The notes beneath the pieces were generated by a model that made no database searches, was not told the DNA's origin, and was given only the letters and a program-made list of their open reading frames with translations. From Paeniglutamicibacter sp. Y32M11 (lineage in GTDB: Bacteria > Actinomycetota > Actinomycetes > Actinomycetales > Micrococcaceae), in NCBI RefSeq assembly GCF_019285735.1, contig NZ_CP079107.1, positions 2,790,001 to 2,854,000 of the forward strand: DNA of 64,000 bases, read 5' to 3'. Of this stretch, positions 32,326 to 40,665 are shown in pieces; within the stretch, counting starts at the first letter, position 1; each line of letters begins with the position of its first letter. The position numbers and the translations under genes were made by a program.

Positions 32326-33589
32326 GCTCTTCTCCAATTTTTGCCTCCATGAACAGCTGCACCTCGGTGCCATCCTGATCACTCTTGATCGTAGCCGTGC
32401 CACCGTTGCGGTTGATGCGCCCGATGATCGATTCGCGCACCCCGTGCCGATCCGCCGAGACGGCGCCCGGGTCAAAGCCGGAACCGCGGTCACGGACAAA
32501 TACTTCGATGCCGGCCGAGTCCGCCTCGACGTACACCGAGATGGTGCCCCCCGCATGCTTGGCCGCATTGGTCATGGCCTCACGGGTCGCCTGCAAGAGG
32601 GCGTCGTGCCCGGGCACCCCGATCCGCTCACCGACGGCCACCACATTGATGGACACCAGATACAGCTCCTCAATTTCCTCCGCCGCGGCACGTATCGCGG
32701 CACTGATCCCGTCTTGGCTGGGTTCGGGCTCGGCATACAGCCAGGTGCGCAGCTCTCGTTCCTGGGCGCGGGCCAGCGTCAGCACCATGGCCGGGTCGGT
32801 CGAGCGTTTCTGGATCAGTGCCAGGGTCTGGAGGACCGAGTCGTGGAGGTGAGCGGCGATGTCTGCTCGTTCGGCCGCGCGCTCACGGTTGCTGCGTTCG
32901 GAGACAAAATCGCGCCAGAAGCGCAGCGCCCAGGGCAATAACACCAGTACCAGCCCGGCAATCACGGCCAGCGCGACCACCAGCCCGGAAAGCAGCGCGC
33001 TAATGCCCACGGTTCCGCTAAGCAGCAACAACAAGCCGAGTACAACCAGCAAAACGCCCAGCAACAGCCGGGTGATGCCGGCAGCCCCGATGGTTCCGCT
33101 GCTCTTGCGCAGCCCCGCACGGCCGCCCTCATCCAGCTGCATCCAGGCGATTACCGCCCCGCCTATCACCGCGGCGAGCGGCCAAATCACGTTCCAGCGG
33201 ATCGCGAAGGCACCGGCGAGTTGTGCCGCGCCCAGCCCGGCAATGAGCAACAGCCCGATCCCCACCACGATCTGGCGCCACAGTCCCTGCCGTGAGCTGC
33301 CTCTAACATCGGCGGACGGCTCGGGATTGGCCAATTGTTCGGCCAGTGAGAAGCGTCGGGTTCCGGTACTGCGTTCGGCATCCCGCCGTGCGTCGCGCGC
33401 GCTGGGAACAAAGATCCACAGCCAGGCGTAAAGCACCACCCCTGCCCCGAGCAACGCGGTGGCCAGCACAAAACCGATGCGCACCCGCCGTACGCTCAGC
33501 CCCAGGTGGCGCGCCAACCCGGCGGCGACGCCGGCAATGATGCGGTCATCTCCGCGCGTCAGCTCGGGGCGTGGTGCTGTTTGGTTCAT
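32312..33589 (-). CDS. PspC-domain sensor histidine kinase
   Basis: A 425-residue membrane kinase. N-terminal PspC domain (DDRIIAGVAAGLARHLGLSV, then a helix near 40-62), a variable cytoplasmic stretch, further membrane helices at about 105-130, 135-150, 170-190 and 197-222, then a HisKA_3 dimerisation helix with phospho-acceptor H249 in AAHLHDSVLQTLALIQ, and an HATPase_c domain (TNAAKHA, DRGSGFDPGAV). Start ATG 33589 chosen over one 15 codons upstream because the PspC sequence begins there. It overlaps the response-regulator start. Family knowledge: such PspC-kinases sense envelope stress; the signal here is unknown. Confidence 0.9.
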   Translation of the reverse strand: MNQTAPRPELTRGDDRIIAGVAAGLARHLGLSVRRVRIGFVLATALLGAGVVLYAWLWIFVPSARDARRDAERSTGTRRFSLAEQLANPEPSADVRGSSRQGLWRQIVVGIGLLLIAGLGAAQLAGAFAIRWNVIWPLAAVIGGAVIAWMQLDEGGRAGLRKSSGTIGAAGITRLLLGVLLVVLGLLLLLSGTVGISALLSGLVVALAVIAGLVLVLLPWALRFWRDFVSERSNRERAAERADIAAHLHDSVLQTLALIQKRSTDPAMVLTLARAQERELRTWLYAEPEPSQDGISAAIRAAAEEIEELYLVSINVVAVGERIGVPGHDALLQATREAMTNAAKHAGGTISVYVEADSAGIEVFVRDRGSGFDPGAVSADRHGVRESIIGRINRNGGTATIKSDQDGTEVQLFMEAKIGEEHDEQ

Positions 33590-33715
33590 GTATCCATCCA
33601 AGCACGCCCACGCGGGCTTTGCTTCCGGTTCCACGAGATCCCGGGGTACGGTTCAGGGTTCAATCAGGGGTGACCCCCATAGCGGGCGTGCCTCCCCAGC
33701 GACGAGGATAGAAGC

Positions 33716-35041
33716 ATGAACGAAGCAACTAAGGAACACGGGTTTTTCCGCTGGGTACGAGAGCTGGGTCTGCAACGCAGTTCCGAGAGCTGGGTCGGCG
33801 GCGTCGCCGGCGGAGTGGCACGACGTTTTGGGCTCGCCCCCATCTTGGTGCGCGGCATTGGCGTGGCGCTATGTTTTGTTGGCGGCATCGGCGTGCTGGC
33901 CTACGGTCTGGCCTGGGCGGTACTTCCCGATGAGGATGGTCGAATTCATCTACAGGAGGCCATCGCCGGGCGGTGGAGCAGTGGCATGAGCGGCGCGCTG
34001 ATCCTGAGCATCATCGGGGCGGTGAGCTCCCCATCCCTCTTTGGTTGGTGGGACGGCGGCTTCTGGACCCTGCTGGTGATCCTGGCCATCGGCTTCTTGA
34101 TCTTCTCCCGCCGTGGCAGCGTGGCTGCCCGCACCCCCGGAACCTCCGAGGTGTCCGAGCGTGAAGCTGCCACCGCCTACCCCGACGGATTTATTGGGCC
34201 GCGACCGATGAGCACCAACGATTCTTCGCCCGTGGCTCCGGCCGCCTTCACCGCTAGCACCGCGGTACCGCCCGACGCGTTGGCCGTCGATGCGCCCACG
34301 ACTCCCCTTTCCCACCATTTCACGGAGGGCACCATGCCGATTCCCACTCCCGGTTCCCCGTCCCCGTCCGCGGGGTTCACCCCGCCACCACCCTTGATCA
34401 GCAAATCCCGAGCGCCGCGCAATAAGTCGGTACCCGGGTATGTGGCCACCATCGTCCTGGGACTGGCCGTACTGGCCTTTGCCATGGTGGTGGGGTTGGC
34501 GCAGCTGAACATGCTGCAAATCAATGTGAATGCCGCCGCGGTGGGCTTTGCCATCGCGCTGATCATCATTGCGCTGGGGATCATCGCAGCGGCGCTGAAG
34601 CACCGCACCGGCGGCGCCCTGGTGGGTTTCGGCATCGTTGCGCTGATCTTCGCGTTGATCTGGGGAGGTAATTCACTGCGCGATACGCAGGGCGCGATGA
34701 TCATCCCGGGGATCGTATCTACGGATTCGGGCGGACGGGAGAACGTTTTTAGCTCCGGTGCCATGGATCTGCGCTCGTACTCGAACATCACCGAGGACAC
34801 CGAGGTGCAGATCGATAACGTCTTTTCCTCGATGACGCTCACCGTCCCGGACAATATCCCGGTCGCCATCAATACCGACGGGGTCTTCTCCTCGCTCACC
34901 ATCGATGGGCAGTCCGCCTCGATGGGCGAGGGGCAAAGAATCCTCAATGCCGACGCCGTCGGTCCCACCCTGGAATTGCAGCTGGATGGCGTCTTCAGCA
35001 GCCTCACAATCAACGTAGCGAAAGCGGAGGTGGCACCATGA
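33716..35041 (+). CDS. PspC-LiaF-like membrane protein
   Basis: A 441-residue protein encoded divergently from the kinase. N-terminal PspC motif (SWVGGVAGGVARRFGLAPI then VRGIGVALCFVGGIGVLAYG), a second hydrophobic stretch near 85-125, a Pro/Ser/Thr-rich linker, further helices (about 245-315), and a C-terminal beta-repeat domain of LiaF type with four copies of a VFSS motif (NVFSSG, NVFSSMTL, GVFSSLTI, GVFSSLTI). LiaF-like proteins repress the partner kinase or sense cell-wall damage. ATG with AGGA upstream. It overlaps the next gene by ATGA, so the unit is co-transcribed. Confidence 0.88.
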   Translation: MNEATKEHGFFRWVRELGLQRSSESWVGGVAGGVARRFGLAPILVRGIGVALCFVGGIGVLAYGLAWAVLPDEDGRIHLQEAIAGRWSSGMSGALILSIIGAVSSPSLFGWWDGGFWTLLVILAIGFLIFSRRGSVAARTPGTSEVSEREAATAYPDGFIGPRPMSTNDSSPVAPAAFTASTAVPPDALAVDAPTTPLSHHFTEGTMPIPTPGSPSPSAGFTPPPPLISKSRAPRNKSVPGYVATIVLGLAVLAFAMVVGLAQLNMLQINVNAAAVGFAIALIIIALGIIAAALKHRTGGALVGFGIVALIFALIWGGNSLRDTQGAMIIPGIVSTDSGGRENVFSSGAMDLRSYSNITEDTEVQIDNVFSSMTLTVPDNIPVAINTDGVFSSLTIDGQSASMGEGQRILNADAVGPTLELQLDGVFSSLTINVAKAEVAP

Positions 35042-35265
35042 GCCAGCACACCGAAGAACACCACGATTCACCGATTCCCAGCGCAAACTTCCCCACCGGG
35101 ACCCTGGTCTTCGGACTGATCCTGTTGGCCATCGGGTTGGCGCTCCTGGCCTCGCTGCTCTTGGCCTTCCAGATCAGCGCACCGTTGCTCTTCATTTCCT
35201 TACTCGGAGGTGCCGGCGTAATCCTGATCATTTCCGGGATCGCCGCGGCACGTCGCTCCGACTGA
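35038..35265 (+). CDS. Small two-helix membrane protein
   Basis: A 75-residue protein with two hydrophobic helices (TLVFGLILLAIGLALLASLL and LFISLLGGAGVILIISGIAA) and a basic end. The ATG overlaps the upstream stop as ATGA, so it belongs to the PspC/LiaF transcription unit. No family recognised. Confidence 0.7.
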   Translation: MSQHTEEHHDSPIPSANFPTGTLVFGLILLAIGLALLASLLLAFQISAPLLFISLLGGAGVILIISGIAAARRSD

Positions 35266-35346
35266 ATCGCACGCACTCAATCACTCGCTCCCGGTGAATT
35301 CACCGGGAATCGGCAGAGGGCGCATAGCCCCATCAGCTCCTAGAAC

Positions 35347-35613
35347 ATGAAAGACTTTGACACCATGGACACCTTTTTTAATTCCTTGCGATCGATCCCC
35401 TTCCGCCGCGGCCCCAAGCGTTTGGTCGGCGGCGTCGCCGGCGGCATCTCCGATAAGTTCGGCTGGGATGTCACGCTCGTGCGCATCGGCCTGCTGCTCA
35501 GCTTCCTGCTTCCGGTTCTTGGCATCGGTGCCTACGTGGTGGCCTGGCTGTTACTGCCGGCCCAAGATGATTCGATTCCGCTGCAGAAGATGATCCGCGG
35601 CCTGAACAAGTAA
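35347..35613 (+). CDS. Stand-alone PspC-domain protein
   Basis: An 88-residue PspC protein: RGPKRLVGGVAGGISDKFGW followed by VTLVRIGLLLSFLLPVLGIG and AYVVAWLLLPAQDD. The same domain begins the kinase and the LiaF-like protein, so three PspC copies lie within 2.7 kb. Likely a membrane partner of the stress module; its short length has no other domain. Confidence 0.85.
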   Translation: MKDFDTMDTFFNSLRSIPFRRGPKRLVGGVAGGISDKFGWDVTLVRIGLLLSFLLPVLGIGAYVVAWLLLPAQDDSIPLQKMIRGLNK

Positions 35614-35884
35614 TAGCTCCCCTGCAGCCGGTACCTAACGACTGCTCAGGATCCGGATGATTTTGGCCGCGTTCCGCGGCGCACCGGCTCAACCGGTGCG
35701 GCGCGGGATGCGGCCCTTTTTATGGCAGAACTTCGTCACCATGGACGACGTGTTGGTCATCACAGCATGGGCGTGGCTAAACTGGATGTTGGCGAGCCCA
35801 ATGTCGCGCTCCGATATCACCATCACGGCCGTACTCGCTCTCGCGGGCTCGGCCGATCGAGCAGCGAAAAGGAATTGAGCGAGC
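35614..35884. other. Gap between the PspC gene and pfkA
   Basis: About 270 bases containing the terminator at 35665-35721. A 73-codon frame (35657-35878) has no ribosome-binding site and overlaps that terminator, so it is not called. The AGGA-like site just before the pfkA ATG is the only other clear signal. Confidence 0.5.
35665..35721 (+). terminator. Rho-independent terminator after the PspC gene
   Basis: Nested stems GGCCGC/GCGGCC, CCGCG/CGCGG and CGCACCGG/CCGGTGCG with a five-base loop, followed by CTTTTT on the plus strand. It ends the PspC/LiaF unit. Confidence 0.85.
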
Positions 35885-36913
35885 ATGCGCATTGGGATCA
35901 TGACCAGCGGCGGAGACTGCCCTGGGTTAAATGCCGTCATCCGTGGGGCCGTCCTGAACGGTATCAAGAGCTACGACCACGAGTTTGTTGGCTTCCGCGA
36001 TGGCTGGCGCGGGGTCAAGGACGGCGACACCGTGGAGCTGTCGCGCACCGCCGTCCGCGGCATCTCCAAGCAGGGCGGCACCATTCTGGGCACCTCACGC
36101 ACCAACGCGTTTGAGGGGGAGAACGGTGGAGCAGCAAACATTGCCGCGACGCTCAAGCGTGTGGGAGTGGACGCGATGATCGCCATCGGTGGCGAGGGGA
36201 CCCTGGCCGGGGCCAAACGGCTCACCGATGCCGGACTGAAGATCGTCGGAGTCCCCAAGACCATCGACAACGATCTGGATGCCACCGACTACACCTTCGG
36301 TTTTGATACGGCCAATCAGATTGCCGTGGAAGCCATCGACCGGCTGCGCACCACCGGGGAATCCCACCATCGTTGCATGATCGCCGAGGTCATGGGCCGA
36401 CACGTGGGCTGGCTGGCGCTGCATGCGGGCATGGCCACCGGCGCGCACGCCATCCTCATTCCCGAGCAATCAACCACCATGGAACAGATCTACGCGTGGG
36501 TCTCCGAGGCCCACGACCGCGGGCGTGCCCCGCTGGTGGTCGTGGCCGAGGGTTTTGTCCCCGAGGGAGCCGAGGGAGCCTTCTCCGAGCGCGGCCTAGA
36601 CGCCTTCGGCCGTCCCCGCCTCGGTGGCATCGGAGAGCAGTTGGCCCCGTTCATCGAGGACGCCACGGGGATCGAGACCCGGGCGACGGTACTCGGGCAC
36701 ATTCAGCGTGGCGGGGTGCCCAGCGCCTTTGACCGCGTCTTGGCCACTCGCCTGGGCATGGCCGCGGTCGATTCGGTGGCCGATCAGGCCTGGGGCACGA
36801 TGGTCTCGCTGCGCGGCACCAAGATCAACCGGGTACCGTTCCAGGCGGCGCTGAATAACCTCAAGGCCGTCCCGCAGGACCGTTACGACGAGGCCAAGGT
36901 GCTCTTCGGCTAG
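35885..36913 (+). CDS. pfkA: 6-phosphofructokinase (ATP type predicted)
   Basis: Phosphofructokinase, forming fructose-1,6-bisphosphate in glycolysis. The 342-residue protein has GGDCPGLN (9-16), GGEGTLAGA (102-110), and PKTIDNDLDATD (124-135) with the catalytic Asp D128. The donor-determining pair is mixed: Gly105 matches ATP enzymes, whereas Lys125 (in PKTIDND) is the residue of PPi enzymes. Known actinobacterial PFKs with this combination, as in Streptomyces, use ATP. ATG with AGGA upstream. Confidence 0.92.
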   Translation: MRIGIMTSGGDCPGLNAVIRGAVLNGIKSYDHEFVGFRDGWRGVKDGDTVELSRTAVRGISKQGGTILGTSRTNAFEGENGGAANIAATLKRVGVDAMIAIGGEGTLAGAKRLTDAGLKIVGVPKTIDNDLDATDYTFGFDTANQIAVEAIDRLRTTGESHHRCMIAEVMGRHVGWLALHAGMATGAHAILIPEQSTTMEQIYAWVSEAHDRGRAPLVVVAEGFVPEGAEGAFSERGLDAFGRPRLGGIGEQLAPFIEDATGIETRATVLGHIQRGGVPSAFDRVLATRLGMAAVDSVADQAWGTMVSLRGTKINRVPFQAALNNLKAVPQDRYDEAKVLFG

Positions 36914-36979
36914 GCCATGACCCTATCCCGGGTGCCGCCGGCGTGCGGTGGCACCGCCGACCTGCACTAGGCTCAATAC

Positions 36980-37708
36980 GTGAATCTAGAATTTGGCACG
37001 CGCGCCATCATCGCGCTGGCGTGGGCCCGTGAATTTTCCGTCCCCGACACCGCGTTGCAGCCCGATCGGGAGGGCGCAAGCTTCTTTGTCCCGTCCCCGG
37101 GCAGCAACCGAGTTGAGGTATTGCGCCTGGGTGAGCATCAGGTGGTGCGTGCGCCGGCAGATATTTTGCCGCTGCTCAGTGATGATCCCCAGGCACGTTT
37201 CCTTGATGACCGGTCGCTGCTGGGGCTCCTGCGTACCAGCGGATTGGCACCTTCGGTCCGCTCGCTGGGTGTTGACGCCCTGACGTATCTGGACTCACCC
37301 TTTGAGATCGTGGACTCCGAGGCCATCACCGTTTCGACCGATGTGGATGATTTGGCCGAGCTGCGCGAGAATTCTCCGCATGACGATGCAGCAAGCACCA
37401 CGCTCGATGGCTGCGATCAATGTTTTGTACTCTTTTCCGACGCCGGGTCGGACCCGGTGGCGGGTGCCGGATATTGGGCTCCGGGCGGCCTGCTGGCAGA
37501 GACCACCGTGCTCACGCATCCGGGCTTACGTCGCCACGGGCTGGGCCGATATGCGGCGGCGCTGGCCGTGGATGACGCGCTGAGCGAGGGACTGATTCCG
37601 CAGGCACGTATCCGCGAAGGGCAGGATGGTGCCGGCGCCTTGGCCACCTCGCTGGGCTTCGAACGCATCGGCTCACTGCTGACGCTGAAGCTGCACGACG
37701 GACTCTAA
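36980..37708 (+). CDS. GNAT-fold acetyltransferase domain protein
   Basis: A 242-residue protein starting GTG. The C-terminal third resembles the GNAT fold: VAGAGYWAPGGLLAETTVLT, then HPGLRRHGLGRYAAALAVDD with the RxxGxG/A acetyl-CoA loop (RHGLGR), then a C-terminal strand. The N-terminal half has no recognised domain. Substrate unknown. Convergent with ygfZ. Confidence 0.75.
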   Translation: MNLEFGTRAIIALAWAREFSVPDTALQPDREGASFFVPSPGSNRVEVLRLGEHQVVRAPADILPLLSDDPQARFLDDRSLLGLLRTSGLAPSVRSLGVDALTYLDSPFEIVDSEAITVSTDVDDLAELRENSPHDDAASTTLDGCDQCFVLFSDAGSDPVAGAGYWAPGGLLAETTVLTHPGLRRHGLGRYAAALAVDDALSEGLIPQARIREGQDGAGALATSLGFERIGSLLTLKLHDGL

Positions 37709-37714
37709 GCCCGA

Positions 37715-37739
37715 CGCGCTAACTTGTGTGCTTAGCGCG
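37715..37739. repeat. Inverted repeat between convergent genes
   Basis: Arms CGCGCTAA and TTAGCGCG (8 bp, perfect) with a nine-base loop. A second, longer-looped copy of the same motif (CCGCTAA near 37755 and TTAGCGCGG near 37789) overlaps the ygfZ stop. No T-run. Probably a bidirectional terminator. Confidence 0.5.
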
Positions 37740-37788
37740 ACTGACCGAGCGCCGCTAACTTGGCACGGGCTGGCCAAACACGGCTGGC

Positions 37789-38859
37789 TTAGCGCGGTGG
37801 GCGGATGAATCCGGTAAAGCGCCCAGCGGTCTGCCCCGCATCGGTGCTGACGATGACCTCTTGCTTGGCCGCGTAGCGCTCGGCGCCATCAACAACCTCC
37901 AGCTCGAGCTCCGGGTCGATGTTGCGCTTGATCAGGGCCAGCCCGATGGGTCCCGCCTCGAAGTGCGATGCCACCGAGGTGAGGGTACCGAGCACCTTCT
38001 CCCCCACGCAGATGGCGGAGCCGAGCGCCGGAAGGGTGTGCATCGAACCGTCAAGCTGCAGGAACACCAGGCGCCGCGGCGGGCGACCGACGTTGTGCAC
38101 GCGGGCCACGGTTTCCTGGCCCTTGTAGCAGCCCTTGTCCAGGTGAACGGCGGTGCGCACCAAATCGAGCTCGTGCGGAATGGTTTTATCATCGGTCTCA
38201 AAACCGAAACGTGGACGCCATGCGGCGATGCGCAATGCCTCCACCGCCAGCATGCCGGCGAGGTCCAGCGACGCTACCGCGTCCTGCAGTTCGGTCACGG
38301 GAACGATGTATTCAAACCACGGGCGTTCAACACCGGGGTGCTCCGGTGCCGAGTAGGCGTAGCCGCCACCGATGATCTGGGGCCACGGATCGATCCACAC
38401 GGGGTAGGCCTCAAGGGCCGGCTGCGGGGCGCAGGCGCCCACCAGCGCGAAGTCCGCCGAGACATCGGTGATCTCAACACGCAGCATAAAGCGCATGCGT
38501 TGGAGCCATGCGGTCAGCGGAGCTCCCTGGCCCGGTTCCACCAAGAGCCACAACATCTCGGGGGCAGCGAGCACGCGGATGTCAAAATCGATGCGACCCT
38601 GAACGCTCAGCAGCAGGGTTTGGGTACTTTGACCCGGGCGCAGGTCGGTCAATGCCTGACTGGAAAGAGTATTCAGCCAGGAGATCCGGTCCTCGCCGGC
38701 AAGCGTCACCACATCAAAGTGGGACATATCTGCCACGGCGGTGCCGTTGAGCAGGGTGCGTTGCTCCTTGGCCAACTCGCCGTAGTGGGCAGCAACGCCC
38801 TCATCGATACCTGCCCCGGCGACTGCGCCGGGTCGTGTCAATAGTGGCGAAAGCGCCAT
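37789..38859 (-). CDS. ygfZ: Folate-binding protein YgfZ/GcvT family
   Basis: The 356-residue YgfZ (COG0354) protein, a GcvT-fold, tetrahydrofolate-binding factor needed for Fe-S cluster enzyme maintenance. It has the signature HLDKGCYKGQETVARVHN (about residue 245-262), with the invariant Cys of KGCYKGQE, and the aminomethyltransferase fold core (AVADMSHFDVVTLAGEDRIS). It lies three bases downstream of the heme-binding-barrel gene, with which it shares an operon. Confidence 0.93.
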   Translation of the reverse strand: MALSPLLTRPGAVAGAGIDEGVAAHYGELAKEQRTLLNGTAVADMSHFDVVTLAGEDRISWLNTLSSQALTDLRPGQSTQTLLLSVQGRIDFDIRVLAAPEMLWLLVEPGQGAPLTAWLQRMRFMLRVEITDVSADFALVGACAPQPALEAYPVWIDPWPQIIGGGYAYSAPEHPGVERPWFEYIVPVTELQDAVASLDLAGMLAVEALRIAAWRPRFGFETDDKTIPHELDLVRTAVHLDKGCYKGQETVARVHNVGRPPRRLVFLQLDGSMHTLPALGSAICVGEKVLGTLTSVASHFEAGPIGLALIKRNIDPELELEVVDGAERYAAKQEVIVSTDAGQTAGRFTGFIRPPR

Positions 38860-38862
38860 GAC

Positions 38863-39462
38863 TCAGTCCTGTTTCTTGAGGGCGGCCGAGGCGTGAGCCT
38901 TCAGGTCGTTGTCGCCGGTGGAGACATCCCAGCGCCAGTAGAGCTCACCGTTGACCAGACCATAGATGCGGGTCGCGGAGGCGTAGGCCTTGGCGTTGGT
39001 GCCGCGCATGACCAGGTCGGTGGCGAGCTGGATCTGTGGGCCGGTGATGACACCATAGTAAAGTTCGGAGATCGCCCCGGGATGCGCGATGTTGGCCTGA
39101 ATTTTGAAGCCGCCTTCTGCGGTGCGCAGGTCTTCAACGTCCTGTGCCGAGCGTAGGGCCGGAACAATGTCGCCGGGAGTCATCCCCGGGCCAAGATCCG
39201 CATCCTCCATGGGGCGCTCTAAGGACCAGAAACCGGATTCGCAGGTGAGTGGGCGCAACTTCACGCCGTTCTCGTCGGTGATCCACGTTTCTGACCGGTA
39301 TTCCAAAAACGGCAAGCCGTTCTGGGTGAAGCTCACGTGTTGCCAGAAGAATTCGTCATCGGCTTCGCCTTCGCCGAGGCGACCGGCGCCTTCCCATGAA
39401 CCGATCAGCCATGACAGCGGCACCAGTTCTGGGGTCAGATCCGTGGGAATTTCGATTGGCAT
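38863..39462 (-). CDS. Nitrobindin-like (FABP family, heme-binding beta-barrel) protein
   Basis: A 199-residue protein of the DUF1794/nitrobindin family, with the diagnostic LSWLIGSWEGAGRLGEGEAD near the N-terminus, then EFFWQHVSFTQNGLPFLEYR and PLTCESGFWSLERP. These are ten-stranded barrels that bind heme or ligands and, in characterised members, isomerise peroxynitrite. The stop is three bases from the ygfZ start. ATG at 39460-39462. Confidence 0.88.
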   Translation of the reverse strand: MPIEIPTDLTPELVPLSWLIGSWEGAGRLGEGEADDEFFWQHVSFTQNGLPFLEYRSETWITDENGVKLRPLTCESGFWSLERPMEDADLGPGMTPGDIVPALRSAQDVEDLRTAEGGFKIQANIAHPGAISELYYGVITGPQIQLATDLVMRGTNAKAYASATRIYGLVNGELYWRWDVSTGDNDLKAHASAALKKQD

Positions 39463-39487
39463 AACGTGTGCTTCCTAGAGTCGTTCT

Positions 39488-39604
39488 TTACTTCTGGCCC
39501 TTGAAAAGCCGTGCGACAACAAGTCCGGCGAAGCCGGCCATGCCCAGGCCCGCGAGGGTCAGCAGCGAGAGGAAGAAGATTTCGAGTCCAAGGTATTCGT
39601 TCAT
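39488..39604 (-). CDS. Small single-pass membrane protein, 38 residues
   Basis: A short frame beginning MNEYLGLEIFFLSLLTLA, with a single hydrophobic helix (about residues 8-31) and the basic tail ARLFKGQK. It lies 25 bases upstream of the nitrobindin-like gene on the same strand, in a position that would make it the first gene of the ygfZ operon. An acceptable GGTGG-like ribosome-binding site precedes the ATG. Function unknown. Confidence 0.5.
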   Translation of the reverse strand: MNEYLGLEIFFLSLLTLAGLGMAGFAGLVVARLFKGQK

Positions 39605-39693
39605 GCCACCATCCTAACCGCATTTGCGAGCCCAAAAGCTCTTTCATGACGCCGACCACTCTCGTGCCCCGGCCGGTAGCACCGGCCGCGGAT

Positions 39694-40440
39694 CTAGAGC
39701 AGCAGGAGCAGCGCGTACCAGGTGACCGAGCCCGCCACCAGCAGGGGGGCCAGTGCCGCGGCCAGAATTTGGGTGAAGCTCTTGGGCCCACCCAGCGAGG
39801 TGATCATGGCGCGCGCACCAACCACCACGAGTCCGCACAGGGCTCCAACTACCATCGCCACCAGCAGCGATACCTCGTCGCTGAGCAGGCTGGCGGCACC
39901 ACCGGCGAGCACGGCCACAATAAAGCCCAGCGGGAAGACGATCCGGTCCGGCAAACGTGTAGCGGCAGGGATCGCTGCACCCATGATTCCAATGCCGGCC
40001 ATGAGCGCCAGCGTCGGGCCACCGGGCTGGGCACCCAGTACTGCCCATCCGGCGCCGCAGGAAGCGATAAACATTCCGGCGCTACCAACGGCCACGGAGT
40101 CCAGGCGCTTTTGCGCATCCGTGCCGCGGACCAATTGGGTGAGAAACATCAGGATGATACCCACCCCAAGACCCGGAGCTACCCAGAGCAGGCTGGGACC
40201 GCCCGGCCCCCAAAGTCCCAACAGCGTGGCGGCCGTCGAAACAACAAAAATCACCAACGACACCGGCAGCGGTGCGGGCAGTGCCAAGAGTCGCGGCCAC
40301 CCCAGGGCAAAAATCGCTAGCAGGACCACCGTCACCGATGGCATCAGCCACGCACCGGCGCCGGAGAGGAAGCCGGCACCTATCAACAGGGCCAGGGTTA
40401 TGGTTCCGGTGCTCAAAACTTTAAGTCTCACGGGTTCCAT
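39694..40440 (-). CDS. Polytopic membrane protein of unknown function
   Basis: A 248-residue protein with about eight membrane helices and no soluble domain: for example TGTITLALLIGAGFLSGAGA, then helices at VVLLAIFALGWPRLL, LVIFVVSTAATLLGLWG and VGIILMFLTQLV. The loop TDAQKRLD before the fifth helix is charged. I do not recognise a transport motif. It is upstream (leftward) of the small 38-residue ORF. Confidence 0.65.
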   Translation of the reverse strand: MEPVRLKVLSTGTITLALLIGAGFLSGAGAWLMPSVTVVLLAIFALGWPRLLALPAPLPVSLVIFVVSTAATLLGLWGPGGPSLLWVAPGLGVGIILMFLTQLVRGTDAQKRLDSVAVGSAGMFIASCGAGWAVLGAQPGGPTLALMAGIGIMGAAIPAATRLPDRIVFPLGFIVAVLAGGAASLLSDEVSLLVAMVVGALCGLVVVGARAMITSLGGPKSFTQILAAALAPLLVAGSVTWYALLLLL

Positions 40441-40575
40441 CCTGCCTCATTACGAACATTGCGCCACTCTCGCCCCGCCCGCTTCGCCCCGTTGTACCGG
40501 GCAGAAACGCTGTTACCTTGGCGCGAGTGCGGCCCGCGTCACGTGCCGGAAATGTGATCGAAACCCACGGCAATC

Positions 40576-40581
40576 TATACT
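40576..40581 (+). promoter_or_regulatory. Possible -10 box upstream of glnR
   Basis: TATACT lies 84 bases upstream of the glnR GTG in an otherwise GC-rich interval (40441-40665). No good -35 stands 17 bases before it (TGTGAT), so this is a tentative promoter. The remainder of the 225-base interval shows nothing else. Confidence 0.3.
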
Positions 40582-40665
40582 TTCAACGTACGCATCGATT
40601 CAATGCATCGTTCCCCACACCGGGAATGCGGCCGTGAATCGGCAAATCAAACAAGAAGAAGATGG

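Noticed and set aside
35657-35878. 73-codon frame before pfkA
   Set aside because: It overlaps the PspC terminator and has no ribosome-binding site.
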